In this document: piece after piece, positions 37,861 to 47,141 of the stretch
Position numbering within the stretch: position 1 is the first letter of the stretch
How the letters are laid out: every line of letters starts with the position of its first letter
From: [Eubacterium] eligens ATCC 27750
GTDB lineage: Bacteria; Bacillota; Clostridia; Lachnospirales; Lachnospiraceae
Direction: 5' to 3'
DNA: 64,000 nucleotides
Assembly: GCF_000146185.1 (NCBI RefSeq)
Contig: NC_012780.1
Location: forward strand, 248,001-312,000
Position numbers and translations under genes: made by a program
Notes under the pieces: generated by a model
Told to the model about the DNA's origin: nothing
Databases searched by the model: none
Seen by the model: the letters and a program-made list of their open reading frames with translations, nothing else

Positions 37861-37927
37861 CAGTTTTTTTGCCATTTTTTTTAAAAAAACAGTATTTTTT
37901 GTCAATTTTTTGTCATTTTTTGTGACA

Positions 37928-38809
37928 TTAGTTGTCAATATTATTTAACTTTTGCTTATACACTTTTGCAGTTGGTGTTATTGCCAGTCCACCTTCACCT
38001 GTTTCTTTAAGACATACCGGCATGTCATTACCTATCCTTCTCATGGAATCTATAACCTCGTCTGCAGGAATTACGCTCTTTATACCCGCCATTGTCATCT
38101 GTGCCGCCGTAATTGCATTGACTGCCCCAGAAACATTTCTCTTTATACATGGAACCTCAACTAATCCGCAAACCGGATCACATGTCAGCCCCAGCATACT
38201 CTTTAAAGCAAGTGCCAGGGCATTTGCACATCCTTCACTATCTGCTCCCTGCATATAAGCCAGTCCCGCCGCTGCCATTGCACTTGCCGAACCAATCTCT
38301 GCCTGACAGCCACCTGCTGCTCCTGCAATAGATGCATTTTCAGCAATTACCGCACCTATTCCGGCCGCAATTAATAACGCTTTTACACATTCATCTTCTG
38401 TAACGCCAAAACATTTTTCATAAGACAGTAATACAGCCGGAATAACACCACATGAACCTGCTGTAGGTGCTGCTACTATTCTCTTCATGCATGCATTCGA
38501 TTCCCCCATCTTTAATGCTTTTTCCATAACCACACCAATAAAATCACCACATATATTTCTGCCAGACTCATTATAAATTCGCATTTTATATCCATCACCA
38601 CCAGCCATTTTACTTGGTGACCTCAACTGCTGGTCATATTGCTCATCTGCGCTCTTCATAGCCTGATACATCTTTTTCATCTGTGCAAATACATCTCTTT
38701 CAGACATTAGCTTGTCACGTGCTTGTCCCGTAAGAACAACCTGCCATAATTCCTGCTTATTATTAATACTTAATTTCACAAGGTCACTGATTGAATGATA
38801 TTCTGCCAT
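37928..38809 (-). CDS. sdaAA: L-serine dehydratase, alpha subunit
   Basis: A 293-residue alpha chain of the two-subunit iron-sulfur L-serine deaminase that makes pyruvate and ammonia. Conserved parts are RIVAAPTAGSCGVIPAVLLSYE (about 112-132) and GLTCDPVCGLVEVPCIKRN near 215-235, which hold the cluster cysteines. TGGAGG is 4 nt before the ATG at 38809, better than the ATG at 38830. It lies 51 bp downstream of the beta-subunit gene. Confidence 0.92.
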   Translation of the reverse strand: MAEYHSISDLVKLSINNKQELWQVVLTGQARDKLMSERDVFAQMKKMYQAMKSADEQYDQQLRSPSKMAGGDGYKMRIYNESGRNICGDFIGVVMEKALKMGESNACMKRIVAAPTAGSCGVIPAVLLSYEKCFGVTEDECVKALLIAAGIGAVIAENASIAGAAGGCQAEIGSASAMAAAGLAYMQGADSEGCANALALALKSMLGLTCDPVCGLVEVPCIKRNVSGAVNAITAAQMTMAGIKSVIPADEVIDSMRRIGNDMPVCLKETGEGGLAITPTAKVYKQKLNNIDN

Positions 38810-38860
38810 AAATCCTCCATTTTTCACCAATAATTATGCTAATCAAATTCTACATTATGA

Positions 38861-39520
38861 TTATTCCAAGCCAAGATAAGTCACCTTGACAACACCTTCT
38901 GCATGTCTTAACCAGTTAATTCCCTCCTCTGGCACTTCCTGGTCACACTCAAGCACCATAACTGAATTGCCGCCTCTGCCAGCCCTGTACAACTGCATGG
39001 CAGCAATATTAACTGATTTGTGTGCAAGCATTGATGTAACTTCTGCCACATGTCCAGGCTGATCCATGTTATGCACAACAAGTGTCGGATAATCACCTGA
39101 AAAATTCGTAGATATACCGTCAATCTGAGCAATATTAATTCGTGATCCTCCAAGTGATTCACCAACAACTTCAAGATTCTTACCAGTTACAGATGTCAGG
39201 AAAATCTGGGCTGTATTCGGATGTGCATCTCTTAATGCTGATTCTCCGAAAACAACCTCTATACCATGCTCCTTAGCAATCTCAAAACTGTCCGGAATTC
39301 TCATATCATCCGGTTTCATTCCAAGAAGTCCGGCAACAAGTGCCTTCCTTGTTCCATGTCCTTTTCCTGTTGCCAGAAACGATCCATATAGAAGAATTTC
39401 TGCTTTTGCAATCGGCTCTCCCATAAGTTTTCCTGCAATGTAACCAATTCTGACAGCACCTGCTGTATGTGAGCTTGACGGACCAACCATCACAGGTCCT
39501 ATTATGTCAAATATATCCAT
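38861..39520 (-). CDS. sdaAB: L-serine dehydratase, beta subunit
   Basis: 219 residues: DIIGPVMVGPSSSHTAGAVRIG at the N-terminus and a C-terminal ACT domain (about 148-219; TLVVHNMDQPGHVAEVTSML), which binds serine. It pairs with the alpha subunit encoded downstream. GAGGGA precedes the ATG. Confidence 0.92.
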   Translation of the reverse strand: MDIFDIIGPVMVGPSSSHTAGAVRIGYIAGKLMGEPIAKAEILLYGSFLATGKGHGTRKALVAGLLGMKPDDMRIPDSFEIAKEHGIEVVFGESALRDAHPNTAQIFLTSVTGKNLEVVGESLGGSRINIAQIDGISTNFSGDYPTLVVHNMDQPGHVAEVTSMLAHKSVNIAAMQLYRAGRGGNSVMVLECDQEVPEEGINWLRHAEGVVKVTYLGLE

Positions 39521-39545
39521 AAATTATCCCTCTTTCCAAGATTTT

Positions 39546-39580
39546 AAAAAAGCCACCGCTCCCTATACAGAAGCGATGGC
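39546..39580 (-). terminator. intrinsic terminator of the MATE gene
   Basis: GCCACCGCT (39552-39560) pairs with AGCGATGGC (39572-39580), one wobble; a T6 run follows on the minus strand. It separates the MATE gene from sdaAB. Confidence 0.65.
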
Positions 39581-39607
39581 ACCTTTGCTATCATTGTCTT
39601 TAGAATA

Positions 39608-40948
39608 CTATTCCGGCAGTTTTTTGTAAAGTGTAAAATACATTGTAGTAAAGCTTGCCAGACCACCTATTGCATTAGATACCGGCTCAGCAATAAACAC
39701 TCCTTCAACTCCAAGTCCAAGCATAGGAAGAATAATTGTAAGCGGAACAACAATTATAACCTTCCTGAATATTGAAAAGAACACAGCTCTCTTCGCACAT
39801 CCAAGAGCTGTAAATGTCGACTGTCCCACGAACTGGAACGACATAAAGAAAAACCCAAAGAAATACAGCTTCAATGCATGTTCTCCTAAATTAATCATTG
39901 CCTTATCCGTTGTAAATACCGACAGAATCTCTTTCGGAAATATAATTACAGCAAGCCACGCAATAAGCATATATAAAAATCCAATCGCAGCCGTAAATCT
40001 TATTGCTTTTCTGACTCTTTCGTATTGCTTTGCACCATAATTGTAGCCAAGAACAGGTTGTGCTCCACTACCAAGTGTACTACCAGGAACAGAAAGAATC
40101 TCCCTGACTGAATTAATTACAGTCATAATTCCTACATACATATCCCCGCCATACATAAACAGCATTTTATTACATACAATCTGCACAAGGCAGTTAGTTC
40201 CCTGCATAACAAATCCTGATATTCCAAGAGATGTAATCTTTCCAAACATTCGTGCTTTCAGAATCAGATTTTCTTTTTTTATATGGTAAAATGTTTTCTC
40301 CCCCATAAAAAAGCTTAAAACCCACGCAAAAGACACCCCCTGGCTTATTACTGTTGCTATTGCTGCACCATAAACGCCCATATGAAGCCCATATATGAAC
40401 ACTGGATCAAGAATGAGATTAATAATTGCACCAAGCATAACTGTCATCATGCCCTTTTTAGGATATCCCTGCGCATTAATAAATCCATTAAGTCCGGTTG
40501 AAAGCACTGAAAATATCGTTCCCAGAAGATATATTTTAAGATACTGGTCAGCATATACATAAGTTTCTTCACTTGCTCCGAAAAGGAACAGTACTGGTCT
40601 TTTAAATATATAGCATAACGCCATAAGTGCCAGCGATGTAATAAAAAGCAGTGATACAACCTGTCCTAGTATAAGTTCCGCTTTCTTTTCTTCTTTTGCT
40701 CCTCTTGCCATAGAAAAGAGCGGCACACCACCTGTTGAAAACAGATTAGTAAATGCCGCAACAAGTGTTGTAATAGGAAAAACCAGTCCTATTCCTGTTA
40801 AAGCATTGCTTCCAATAACAGGAAGATGCCCAATGTATATCCGGTCAACAACATTGTACAGAATCTGTATAAGCTGTGCGACCATAAGCGGAATTGCCTG
40901 ATTAATAACATTTTTCCAGACTTTTCCCTGTGAAAAATCACTTTGCAT
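39608..40948 (-). CDS. MATE family efflux transporter
   Basis: A 446-residue protein with 12 predicted membrane segments and the MATE pattern QGKVWKNVINQAIPLMVAQL at the start and GSGAQPVLGYNYGAKQYERV at about 280-300. It exports drugs or metabolites with Na+ or H+. Its ribosome site GAGGAA lies in the last codons of the upstream small gene, so translation is coupled. Confidence 0.88.
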   Translation of the reverse strand: MQSDFSQGKVWKNVINQAIPLMVAQLIQILYNVVDRIYIGHLPVIGSNALTGIGLVFPITTLVAAFTNLFSTGGVPLFSMARGAKEEKKAELILGQVVSLLFITSLALMALCYIFKRPVLFLFGASEETYVYADQYLKIYLLGTIFSVLSTGLNGFINAQGYPKKGMMTVMLGAIINLILDPVFIYGLHMGVYGAAIATVISQGVSFAWVLSFFMGEKTFYHIKKENLILKARMFGKITSLGISGFVMQGTNCLVQIVCNKMLFMYGGDMYVGIMTVINSVREILSVPGSTLGSGAQPVLGYNYGAKQYERVRKAIRFTAAIGFLYMLIAWLAVIIFPKEILSVFTTDKAMINLGEHALKLYFFGFFFMSFQFVGQSTFTALGCAKRAVFFSIFRKVIIVVPLTIILPMLGLGVEGVFIAEPVSNAIGGLASFTTMYFTLYKKLPE

Positions 40949-40950
40949 TA

Positions 40951-41277
40951 CTATTCCTCATCACTTACATGTTCTTTAATATCTTTGGCATCTACAATGA
41001 TATCTGGTGCTTTGTTGCCTGTTGCAGCAGTACCAGCTGTCTTAGAAGATGCTCCACCTGCCTTATTCTTATAGCCCGCAACAATTTCTCCAGCGACCTC
41101 TCCAATCTTATTTCCTGCTATTTTAATACCTTTTTCGGCAGTTTTCGCAGCCTTCATAGCTTTCTTGTCAATTTCCTTTTCCTTAACAAATGAAGAAGCC
41201 TTATCTGCCATATTATTAGTAGCATCCACAGCTTTTCCGACTCCATTCAATACTTTTTCTTTATTAATAAGACTCAT
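40951..41277 (-). CDS. small Ala/Lys-rich protein upstream of the MATE gene
   Basis: 108 residues, rich in Ala, Lys and Gly, helical, with no membrane segment (KKAMKAAKTAEKGIKIAGNK). AAGGAG 7 nt before the ATG at 41277 sets the start, rather than 41295. Family not recognised. Co-transcribed with the MATE transporter. Confidence 0.6.
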   Translation of the reverse strand: MSLINKEKVLNGVGKAVDATNNMADKASSFVKEKEIDKKAMKAAKTAEKGIKIAGNKIGEVAGEIVAGYKNKAGGASSKTAGTAATGNKAPDIIVDAKDIKEHVSDEE

Positions 41278-41339
41278 AATTGCACTCCTTTCCATGCGTT
41301 GGAATTTGCATTCCAGAATTATATAACAAATATTAATTT

Positions 41340-42056
41340 CTAATATTTCAGCATAATTACTGCATTTATCTTATCCGTATTTAAAGATATTATACATCCT
41401 TTGTCAATTTTATAAAAATGTGCTTTTACCTCATCATTTCTAAGCAATTCCTTACGATATTCAATACTTACAAAGTTGAATTGTGGTCCGTTAAAATATT
41501 CTTCTGGCATTACATCATAAGCAGCATCCAGATAACTGATATTATGCATATGACCAAGATAATCAACATCTCTCCTTAATATATTATATGGAATTTCAAT
41601 ATAACCAGTGTCTGGAGGATCTATTCTGTTTACTTTTTCAGTAAACACATGTATTTCAGGCTCTGATTCATATCTGTCCATTATTTCCGGTGTAATTCTT
41701 ACCGGTCTTCTCCTGTTAATATCCATATATAACCAGCGTGATGTCGCAATAACAATTGTTTCACCATTCTTATCAGTAATCCTGAAATCTCTCTCCGCAA
41801 ACAGCTTATCTGCGGATGTTGACCATGTATAAACAGTTAATTCATCATTATATGCAGGGCGCCTTATAATTTTCATCTGCCAGTTCAAAACAACCCATGC
41901 ACAGCCTGTTTCATTGATTTCATTAAGTCCAAGCCCTACTGTAGCAGAATGCAAGCCTGCAATATCCTCCAAAATAGTAAGAATAGCCCTGTTAGTAGCC
42001 TTATTTTCCCTTCCACAATCTTCAAGACCAATTCTGTATGTGTAATTAAATACCAT
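41340..42056 (-). CDS. acyl-ACP thioesterase
   Basis: A 238-residue double hot-dog acyl-ACP thioesterase: DCGRENKATNRAILTILEDIAGLHS at the start, TSRWLYMDINRRRPVRI in the middle, and LGHMHNISYLDAAYD (catalytic Asn/His region) in the second repeat. It frees fatty acids from ACP, perhaps feeding the acyl-activating enzyme 12 kb away. GAGG precedes the ATG. Confidence 0.82.
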   Translation of the reverse strand: MVFNYTYRIGLEDCGRENKATNRAILTILEDIAGLHSATVGLGLNEINETGCAWVVLNWQMKIIRRPAYNDELTVYTWSTSADKLFAERDFRITDKNGETIVIATSRWLYMDINRRRPVRITPEIMDRYESEPEIHVFTEKVNRIDPPDTGYIEIPYNILRRDVDYLGHMHNISYLDAAYDVMPEEYFNGPQFNFVSIEYRKELLRNDEVKAHFYKIDKGCIISLNTDKINAVIMLKY

Positions 42057-42180
42057 AATAACCTCATAATTCCATAAAAATAATTTGTTTGATAATTATA
42101 CCGTTAGTTGCAAGATAACTCAATACATCTAATATTAAATTGTGTACTTAAAACATCTGAAGCACTATATATTGTGAAAA

Positions 42181-42196
42181 TGTTTCACATGAAACA
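42181..42196. promoter_or_regulatory. near-consensus parS site
   Basis: TGTTTCACATGAAACA differs from the widely conserved bacterial parS (TGTTTCACGTGAAACA) at one central base. It lies 366 bp before parA. ParB proteins load on such sites. Confidence 0.75.
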
Positions 42197-42250
42197 TGAT
42201 AAACATATGTTCTAATTTCCATTTTGATTATTCTATTTATTGTTAAAACT

Positions 42251-42265
42251 TTGAACTCAGTTCAA
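42251..42265. promoter_or_regulatory. palindrome 1, TGAACT-S-AGTTCA type
   Basis: TTGAACTCAGTTCAA is a perfect palindrome about one central base. The same motif recurs at 42374, 42470 and 48610. Confidence 0.55.
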
Positions 42266-42373
42266 AAATCTTTCTGTTTTTCACTCATAAACTATCTTAT
42301 TTGTACATATTATTATAATATTCCAATTTGTATTTCAAATTATATTCAAAGTGCAATACATCATTCCATTTTT

Positions 42374-42386
42374 TGAACTGAGTTCA
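42374..42386. promoter_or_regulatory. palindrome 2, TGAACT-S-AGTTCA type
   Basis: TGAACTGAGTTCA, perfect, 123 bp after palindrome 1. Confidence 0.55.
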
Positions 42387-42433
42387 CTTTTTTCTGTTAA
42401 ATCTAATTAAATATAAAACTATAAAGTAAAATT

Positions 42434-42482
42434 ATGAAGTATGAACCATGAAGTATGAAGTATGAACTGTGAACTGAGTGCA
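42434..42482. repeat. 7-bp tandem repeat array before parA
   Basis: Six consecutive units (ATGAAGT, ATGAACC, ATGAAGT, ATGAAGT, ATGAACT, GTGAACT), then GAGTGCA. The last two units make an imperfect palindrome 3 (TGAACTGAGTGCA, 42470-42482). It lies 20 bp upstream of the parA -35 and could be a centromere or operator array. Confidence 0.6.
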
Positions 42483-42501
42483 AAGTTTTTCGAAAAATCA
42501 A

Positions 42502-42529
42502 TTGAAAAGTATTTTAAATGATGTATAAT
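42502..42529 (+). promoter_or_regulatory. parAB promoter
   Basis: TTGAAA (42502-42507) and TATAAT (42524-42529) with a 16-bp spacer, 33 bp before the parA ATG. Confidence 0.6.
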
Positions 42530-42561
42530 TAACATATACTAATATTAAGAAAGGAAATACA

Positions 42562-43389
42562 ATGGCAGAAGTAATTAGTTTAATTAATGAAAAAGGTGGA
42601 GTAGGAAAGTCTACCTCTGCAATAACTATTGCACAGATTTTAGCTATTTCAGAATACAACGTATTATTGATTGATCTTGATCCACAGATGAACACAACTA
42701 AAATGTTTGGACAGGCAGAAGCTAATCCTGATATTAATTATGAACATCTGTTTTGCGTAAAGCAAAATAATAAAGATGCCGTTATGAATTTTATAACAGA
42801 TACAGACTACGATAATATATCTATTCTTGCTGCATCAAGGGAGCTTAACAGTCTTATATATAAGATATACGATAAAATGAAAGAAACTAATGTTGAACTT
42901 TATCTACGATATAATCTTAATCTTATTAAAGACGAATTTGATTATATTATAATAGACAATTCACCTTTTAAGTCTTATCTTACATCATGTGCAATGTGCG
43001 CAAGTGATAAAATTATTACACCTATCTGTGTAGATAATTTCTCTTATGATGGACTTATGTCTCTATTAGATACAATTGAAGAACTTAATGACAAATATGC
43101 ACTAAGCATTGAATTTGCAGGTATATTTATGACTCGTGTAGCAGGAAGAACTACACTTTTCCGTCAGATGTATGAAAGTTATGAAAATATGTTCGGTGAC
43201 AGATTTCTTCCAATTTCTATAAGGAACTGCATAGCTGTCAATGAATCAAACACTACATTTGAACCTTTGTTAACATATGACAAGAAGTGTCCGGCATCGC
43301 TTGATTATGTTGAACTTGTCAATTATCTTGGATTAATGGACACACCTCATTACCGTAAGCTTGCAAAATATCTGAAAGGAGAGAAGTAG
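42562..43389 (+). CDS. parA: ParA family partition ATPase
   Basis: 275 residues. The deviant Walker A is NEKGGVGKSTSAITIAQ (residues 9-25), the A' motif LLIDLDPQMNTTKMFG, and Walker B DYIIIDNSPF. There is no N-terminal HTH, so it is of the short chromosomal/type Ib kind. It drives segregation of ParB-bound DNA. AAAGGA precedes the ATG, and parB follows after 2 bp. Confidence 0.9.
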   Translation: MAEVISLINEKGGVGKSTSAITIAQILAISEYNVLLIDLDPQMNTTKMFGQAEANPDINYEHLFCVKQNNKDAVMNFITDTDYDNISILAASRELNSLIYKIYDKMKETNVELYLRYNLNLIKDEFDYIIIDNSPFKSYLTSCAMCASDKIITPICVDNFSYDGLMSLLDTIEELNDKYALSIEFAGIFMTRVAGRTTLFRQMYESYENMFGDRFLPISIRNCIAVNESNTTFEPLLTYDKKCPASLDYVELVNYLGLMDTPHYRKLAKYLKGEK

Positions 43390-43391
43390 TA

Positions 43392-44588
43392 ATGGCAAAG
43401 AAATCATTTAGTGCCGGAACAACTAAATCCGGTGTACTCAATAACGATGGTGGTGAAAAGCTCCGTGAAATACAGGCTAAAGCCCAGTATAATTTTAAAT
43501 ACATTCCAAAAGAAAAGATTATTCCAAATCCTAAGAATGAGCAGTATTCACAGGATGGAATAGAAGCACTCAAAGAAAGTATTCTTGTAAATGGTCTGCG
43601 TCACAATCTGTCTGTTTTATATGATGCTGAAACAGACCTATACAGACTTATTTCTGGTGAAAGAAGATATCATGCCATATGCCAGATGACTGATAAAGAA
43701 TACCGGGATAACTTTCCTGCAGGAATACCTTGTAAAGTAGAGAAATCTGATGTAAATGCTATTGATGAAGAAATTATGCTTATTTCCGCCAATCATGATG
43801 TCAGAGAATCAAGTATGGAAGTAAAAAGATGGGAAGTAAGCCGTTTATTAGAACTCTATGAAGCCAAGAAATTAAAAGGTGAAATTAAAAATATACACGC
43901 TGAAATTGCTAACCAGCTTAATATCTCTGAAAGACAGGCAAGAAAATATACAACAGCCGAGAAGCTTATACCAGAACTTTCTGAATTACTTAATTCTAAT
44001 GGCATTGATCTTAATCAGGCAGATAAATTCGGCAAACTTGATGAAGATGCACAGAAAACAATTCTTTCTATTATTCAGAAGAATGGAACTATTGAAAATG
44101 CGGAATTCCAGTCTATAAAAAAATTATCAGAAGAACGTGCCGATGAAGCAAGAGAGTATAAGAAGCAGCTCGATTCAGCAACGAAAGAAATCGAAGATAA
44201 GGAACAGACAATCCGGTTATTAGAACAGAAAATCAGTTCTATACAGCAAAATGATAAGCCATCTAATACTGAACAGGACAAAGATGACATGGTTAAATTC
44301 GCAATGCTGGCAAAAGAAAAAGCCGAAAAGGAAAAGGCTAAGATGGAAGCCCAGGTAGAAAAGCTTAAGCAGCAGCAAAAGGAAAAAGAACAGCGACAGA
44401 CATCTATCTCTGATTCTGAATTAAAAAGAATAAATTCAATTGCCAAGCTTGAACAGTCTTTAACCTTATTAGAAAATAATTTTGACATTCTTAAAAATAA
44501 TAAATCAGTTATAAAAAATGATGCTGAGCTTAAAATAAGAGTTGAAATTTTAAAAGACAGACTGGTTGACCTTATAGATAACCTTTAA
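43392..44588 (+). CDS. parB: ParB family centromere-binding protein
   Basis: 398 residues. The ParB/Spo0J N-domain spans about 38-130, with LISGERRYHAICQM matching the nucleotide (CTP)-binding GERRxxA box. A helix-turn-helix follows at about 165-190 (IHAEIANQLNISERQARKYT). A long coiled coil fills about 235-340 and a C-terminal helical region ends the protein. It is longer than typical chromosomal ParB (about 285). It should bind parS-type sites upstream of parA. Confidence 0.88.
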   Translation: MAKKSFSAGTTKSGVLNNDGGEKLREIQAKAQYNFKYIPKEKIIPNPKNEQYSQDGIEALKESILVNGLRHNLSVLYDAETDLYRLISGERRYHAICQMTDKEYRDNFPAGIPCKVEKSDVNAIDEEIMLISANHDVRESSMEVKRWEVSRLLELYEAKKLKGEIKNIHAEIANQLNISERQARKYTTAEKLIPELSELLNSNGIDLNQADKFGKLDEDAQKTILSIIQKNGTIENAEFQSIKKLSEERADEAREYKKQLDSATKEIEDKEQTIRLLEQKISSIQQNDKPSNTEQDKDDMVKFAMLAKEKAEKEKAKMEAQVEKLKQQQKEKEQRQTSISDSELKRINSIAKLEQSLTLLENNFDILKNNKSVIKNDAELKIRVEILKDRLVDLIDNL

Positions 44589-45186
44589 TTTCCTCATATA
44601 TGAATTTTTGACATATATATACATATTTCATCAAATACATAATAAAAATGCGTATATGGTCATTTTACAAAACCATAATTTTGACGGGTAGTATTCAATT
44701 TTAGTTAAATTTGAATATTTACCTGTCATTTTTTATTTAATAATAATTTATAATAGTTCTTTTTAAATCTATATATACATATATATTATTATCATTTAAA
44801 CATATATTGTTAATTAGCAGTTATGTTAAACCGCATTATTACTAACTTTATTGAATTTTCATGTGTTATTTTTTTTCATTTATGATGACTTATTAAGGTC
44901 AATAAGAATTCTTTTTTTTCAAAAAATGTATTTAATTTTTTTATATATTTTTTTTCTTTCAAAAAAGGTATTTTGTTTAATAATTATGTGTTTTTTTATA
45001 CTTTTTCTGTCGAAAACTTTCAAATAACATTTATTATAGTAGTCGCATAAATACACTTTTACACTATTTTATGTAACAATTTGATAGTAATAAGATGTAT
45101 CTTCAACATTTTAAAGATGAGAATTTCTTAAATTATAATATTTGACTAAAATTTATGGGATAAATGAAAAAAAAGACACGAAAAAA
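44589..45186. other. very AT-rich convergent gap
   Basis: Nearly 600 bp between parB and the Cys-rich HTH gene with no credible gene. Long T and A tracts dominate. Two short direct repeats of TTTCAAAAAATGTATTT type lie near 44915 and 44958. It might be an easily melted DNA segment of the replication origin or simply spacer. Confidence 0.4.
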
Positions 45187-45207
45187 AGACTGTTTTTTAT
45201 GCAGCCT
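45187..45207 (-). terminator. short terminator overlapping the HTH gene stop
   Basis: AGACTG (45187-45192) and CAGCCT (45202-45207) form a 6-bp stem with one wobble, followed on the minus strand by a T7 run. It overlaps the stop codon. Confidence 0.4.
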
Positions 45208-46387
45208 TTTTTGATTTATTAAATTCTGATCTTATAATTGTAGAAACCAGACCTCCAAGATTATTAACTGTCTTCTGATACATATAGTATTCTCTATATA
45301 CAACAGATAAGGCATTAACTACAATGTCATAAGAATAGTGAACTGACAGACTTGCCAGATCATCAATCTCAATTTCTGTAAGTAGCATTGGTTTAAATGG
45401 AGCTGCAGATTTCTTATTTTTTATAGAGAAGAAATCGTTCAGATAATCAGGACAAATACCGCCAGAATTAACATAAGCCACATTCTGGTTGAACTCCCAT
45501 ATAAATTTTTCTAATGTTCTGGCATATTCATCATGAACACGAAGTTTTTCATTCTTAGGAATAAACTCTGTATCTATCTGGAATCTGACAACATCATCTT
45601 TAAAGGAAACAATAAAAATATCTGATTCCTGACCAAGCTTTTCCTTTATTACCGATGGCTTACAGTAAGCAGGAAGAAGATTTCTGATTTCTTTAATTTT
45701 CTTATAATCAACACTAGCTTGTCCTTTTAATTCAGGAGCATCAAGACTTAACAGTTCACGGATAAATATTCTCAATGAAACCAAAGATTTGATATTGCAC
45801 AGTCTTTTATACAGTTCTTTGGATACAACAAGAAAACCTCGCCCACCCTTATTGGCAGGAAGGTAGTAGTTTTCGTAATCATTAAGAAGTATATTAATCA
45901 GTCCATATTCATTTTTAGAATATGAAATATATGTATATTCCTGAAGAGTCTTTAAGTTATTCCATATTGTGCGGACATTGCATCCAACATTAACTGCAAG
46001 TTCGCCGGCATCAAGATTTCTGATAATACCATTAGAATCAGGATGATAAAAATGCAGTAACATAAATAATTTTATCGCATTTGCTTTAAGCATAGGTCTA
46101 TAGCCATAACGATTCTTTTCATTATGGTAAACTTTTTTATACACATTCTTATGGGCTAATGCTTTATGCGGACAATGCTCACAGGTACTGCATGCATCAG
46201 AATATGCCCGGCTGTCTTTGCCAAATGTTTCAATGACAGCTTTATATTTACAGTTAATGCAGGCTGCATTATTATAGTCAATGGTTTCTACAGTGGATTC
46301 AATTACTTCTGTGTAATTTTTCTGGATACCAAGAGACTGGATTATAACTGATTTACCTATATTTGCAAAATTATCCAAGCATTTCAC
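45197..46387 (-). CDS. Cys-rich winged-helix protein of the replicon module
   Basis: 396 residues. The N-terminus has CINCKYKAV and, 20 residues on, CSTCEHCPHK, which look like a zinc-binding site. About 120-165 reads as a winged helix (NLDAGELAVNVGCNVRTIWN, then NLKTLQEYTYI). The rest is helical, family unknown. It starts 54 bp from the first iteron and reads away from the array. Either GTG at 46387 or TTG at 46378 is the start; the TTG has AAGGGGG at better spacing. It may regulate copy number or load the helicase; this is inference from position. Confidence 0.55.
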   Translation of the reverse strand: MKCLDNFANIGKSVIIQSLGIQKNYTEVIESTVETIDYNNAACINCKYKAVIETFGKDSRAYSDACSTCEHCPHKALAHKNVYKKVYHNEKNRYGYRPMLKANAIKLFMLLHFYHPDSNGIIRNLDAGELAVNVGCNVRTIWNNLKTLQEYTYISYSKNEYGLINILLNDYENYYLPANKGGRGFLVVSKELYKRLCNIKSLVSLRIFIRELLSLDAPELKGQASVDYKKIKEIRNLLPAYCKPSVIKEKLGQESDIFIVSFKDDVVRFQIDTEFIPKNEKLRVHDEYARTLEKFIWEFNQNVAYVNSGGICPDYLNDFFSIKNKKSAAPFKPMLLTEIEIDDLASLSVHYSYDIVVNALSVVYREYYMYQKTVNNLGGLVSTIIRSEFNKSKKAA

Positions 46388-46440
46388 CCCCTTTTAGACC
46401 ATAATTTAACAGTATTTTGGCAGGAAATCAAATTCTCTGT

Positions 46441-46894
46441 TTTACTCCGTTTTTATCCACATTACTGATATTTTTCTCTATTTTTACTCCGTTTTTATCT
46501 ACAATTTTTAAAAACTGTGGTATTTTACTCTAAATATGTCTACGAAATTTCTTTGATTTTTTTTATGTAGACCACAAATTGCATATTTTGTGTGATTTAC
46601 TCCAAAAATATCTACATTTAGGTTATGATGTGTTCATATAAAAGGTGCTAAACTAAGGAAATCTAGTATTTAAGCCAAAAATGTAGACATCGAACAGTTT
46701 TTTTGAATAAAAAAATGTAGAAAAACAATACTAAAGGAATATATTGCATTCAAATAAGCATACTTATGAGATATATTTTTATGAAAAAAAGCAAAATTTA
46801 CTCCAAAAATATCTACATTTAATAAATTTACTCCAATTTTATCTACATTATATTAACTTCTTATTATAAATTTACTCCAAAAATATCTACATTT
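46441..46894. repeat. iteron array, probable replication origin
   Basis: Seven direct repeats of about 23 bp, TTTACTCC-(5-7 nt)-ATCTACATT: starts at 46441, 46483, 46524 (diverged), 46596, 46797, 46827 and 46871. Three (46596, 46797, 46871) share the same core, TTTACTCCAAAAATATCTAC. Inverted half-copies (AATGTAGA) occur near 46563, 46680, 46714 and 47103. Such arrays upstream of rep genes bind the initiator in iteron plasmids. Confidence 0.8.
46453..46461 (+). promoter_or_regulatory. DnaA box inside the first iteron
   Basis: TTATCCACA, an exact consensus DnaA box. The second and sixth iterons carry TTATCTACA at the same place. Confidence 0.6.
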
Positions 46895-47035
46895 TTTCTT
46901 CAAGAATTAATCAAAATTTCAAATAAATCTTTAATAAAATTAAAAATGGCTTAAATAGGGCAGTAGTGAGCATTTTTTATATTAAATTATAAAAATAAAC
47001 GACAAAACTCTATAAAATCCCATATTTAAGCCAAA
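46895..47035. other. AT-rich spacer between iterons and candidate rep gene
   Basis: TATTTAAGCC near 47023 is repeated near 46667 and inverted near 46948. No gene is seen. Confidence 0.4.
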
Positions 47036-47071
47036 TAAAAAAAGGATAATTGAAATTAATCAATTATCCTT
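47036..47071 (-). terminator. intrinsic terminator of the candidate rep gene
   Basis: AAGGATAATTGA (47042-47053) pairs perfectly with TCAATTATCCTT (47060-47071); a T-run follows on the minus strand. Confidence 0.7.
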
Positions 47072-47141
47072 CATTATTCGACATCAGATTGTCAAATTAA
47101 AAAATGTAGACTTACATTCAATATTAAATCGTTTATTAATA

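Noticed and set aside
37861..37927. T-rich repeats after sdaAA as a repeat element
   Set aside because: Homopolymer-rich slippage-like sequence; no unit structure beyond TTTTTTGTCA-like echoes.
46441..46894. CRISPR array
   Set aside because: Repeats are unevenly spaced, partly adjacent, diverged, and there are no cas genes; iterons explain them better.
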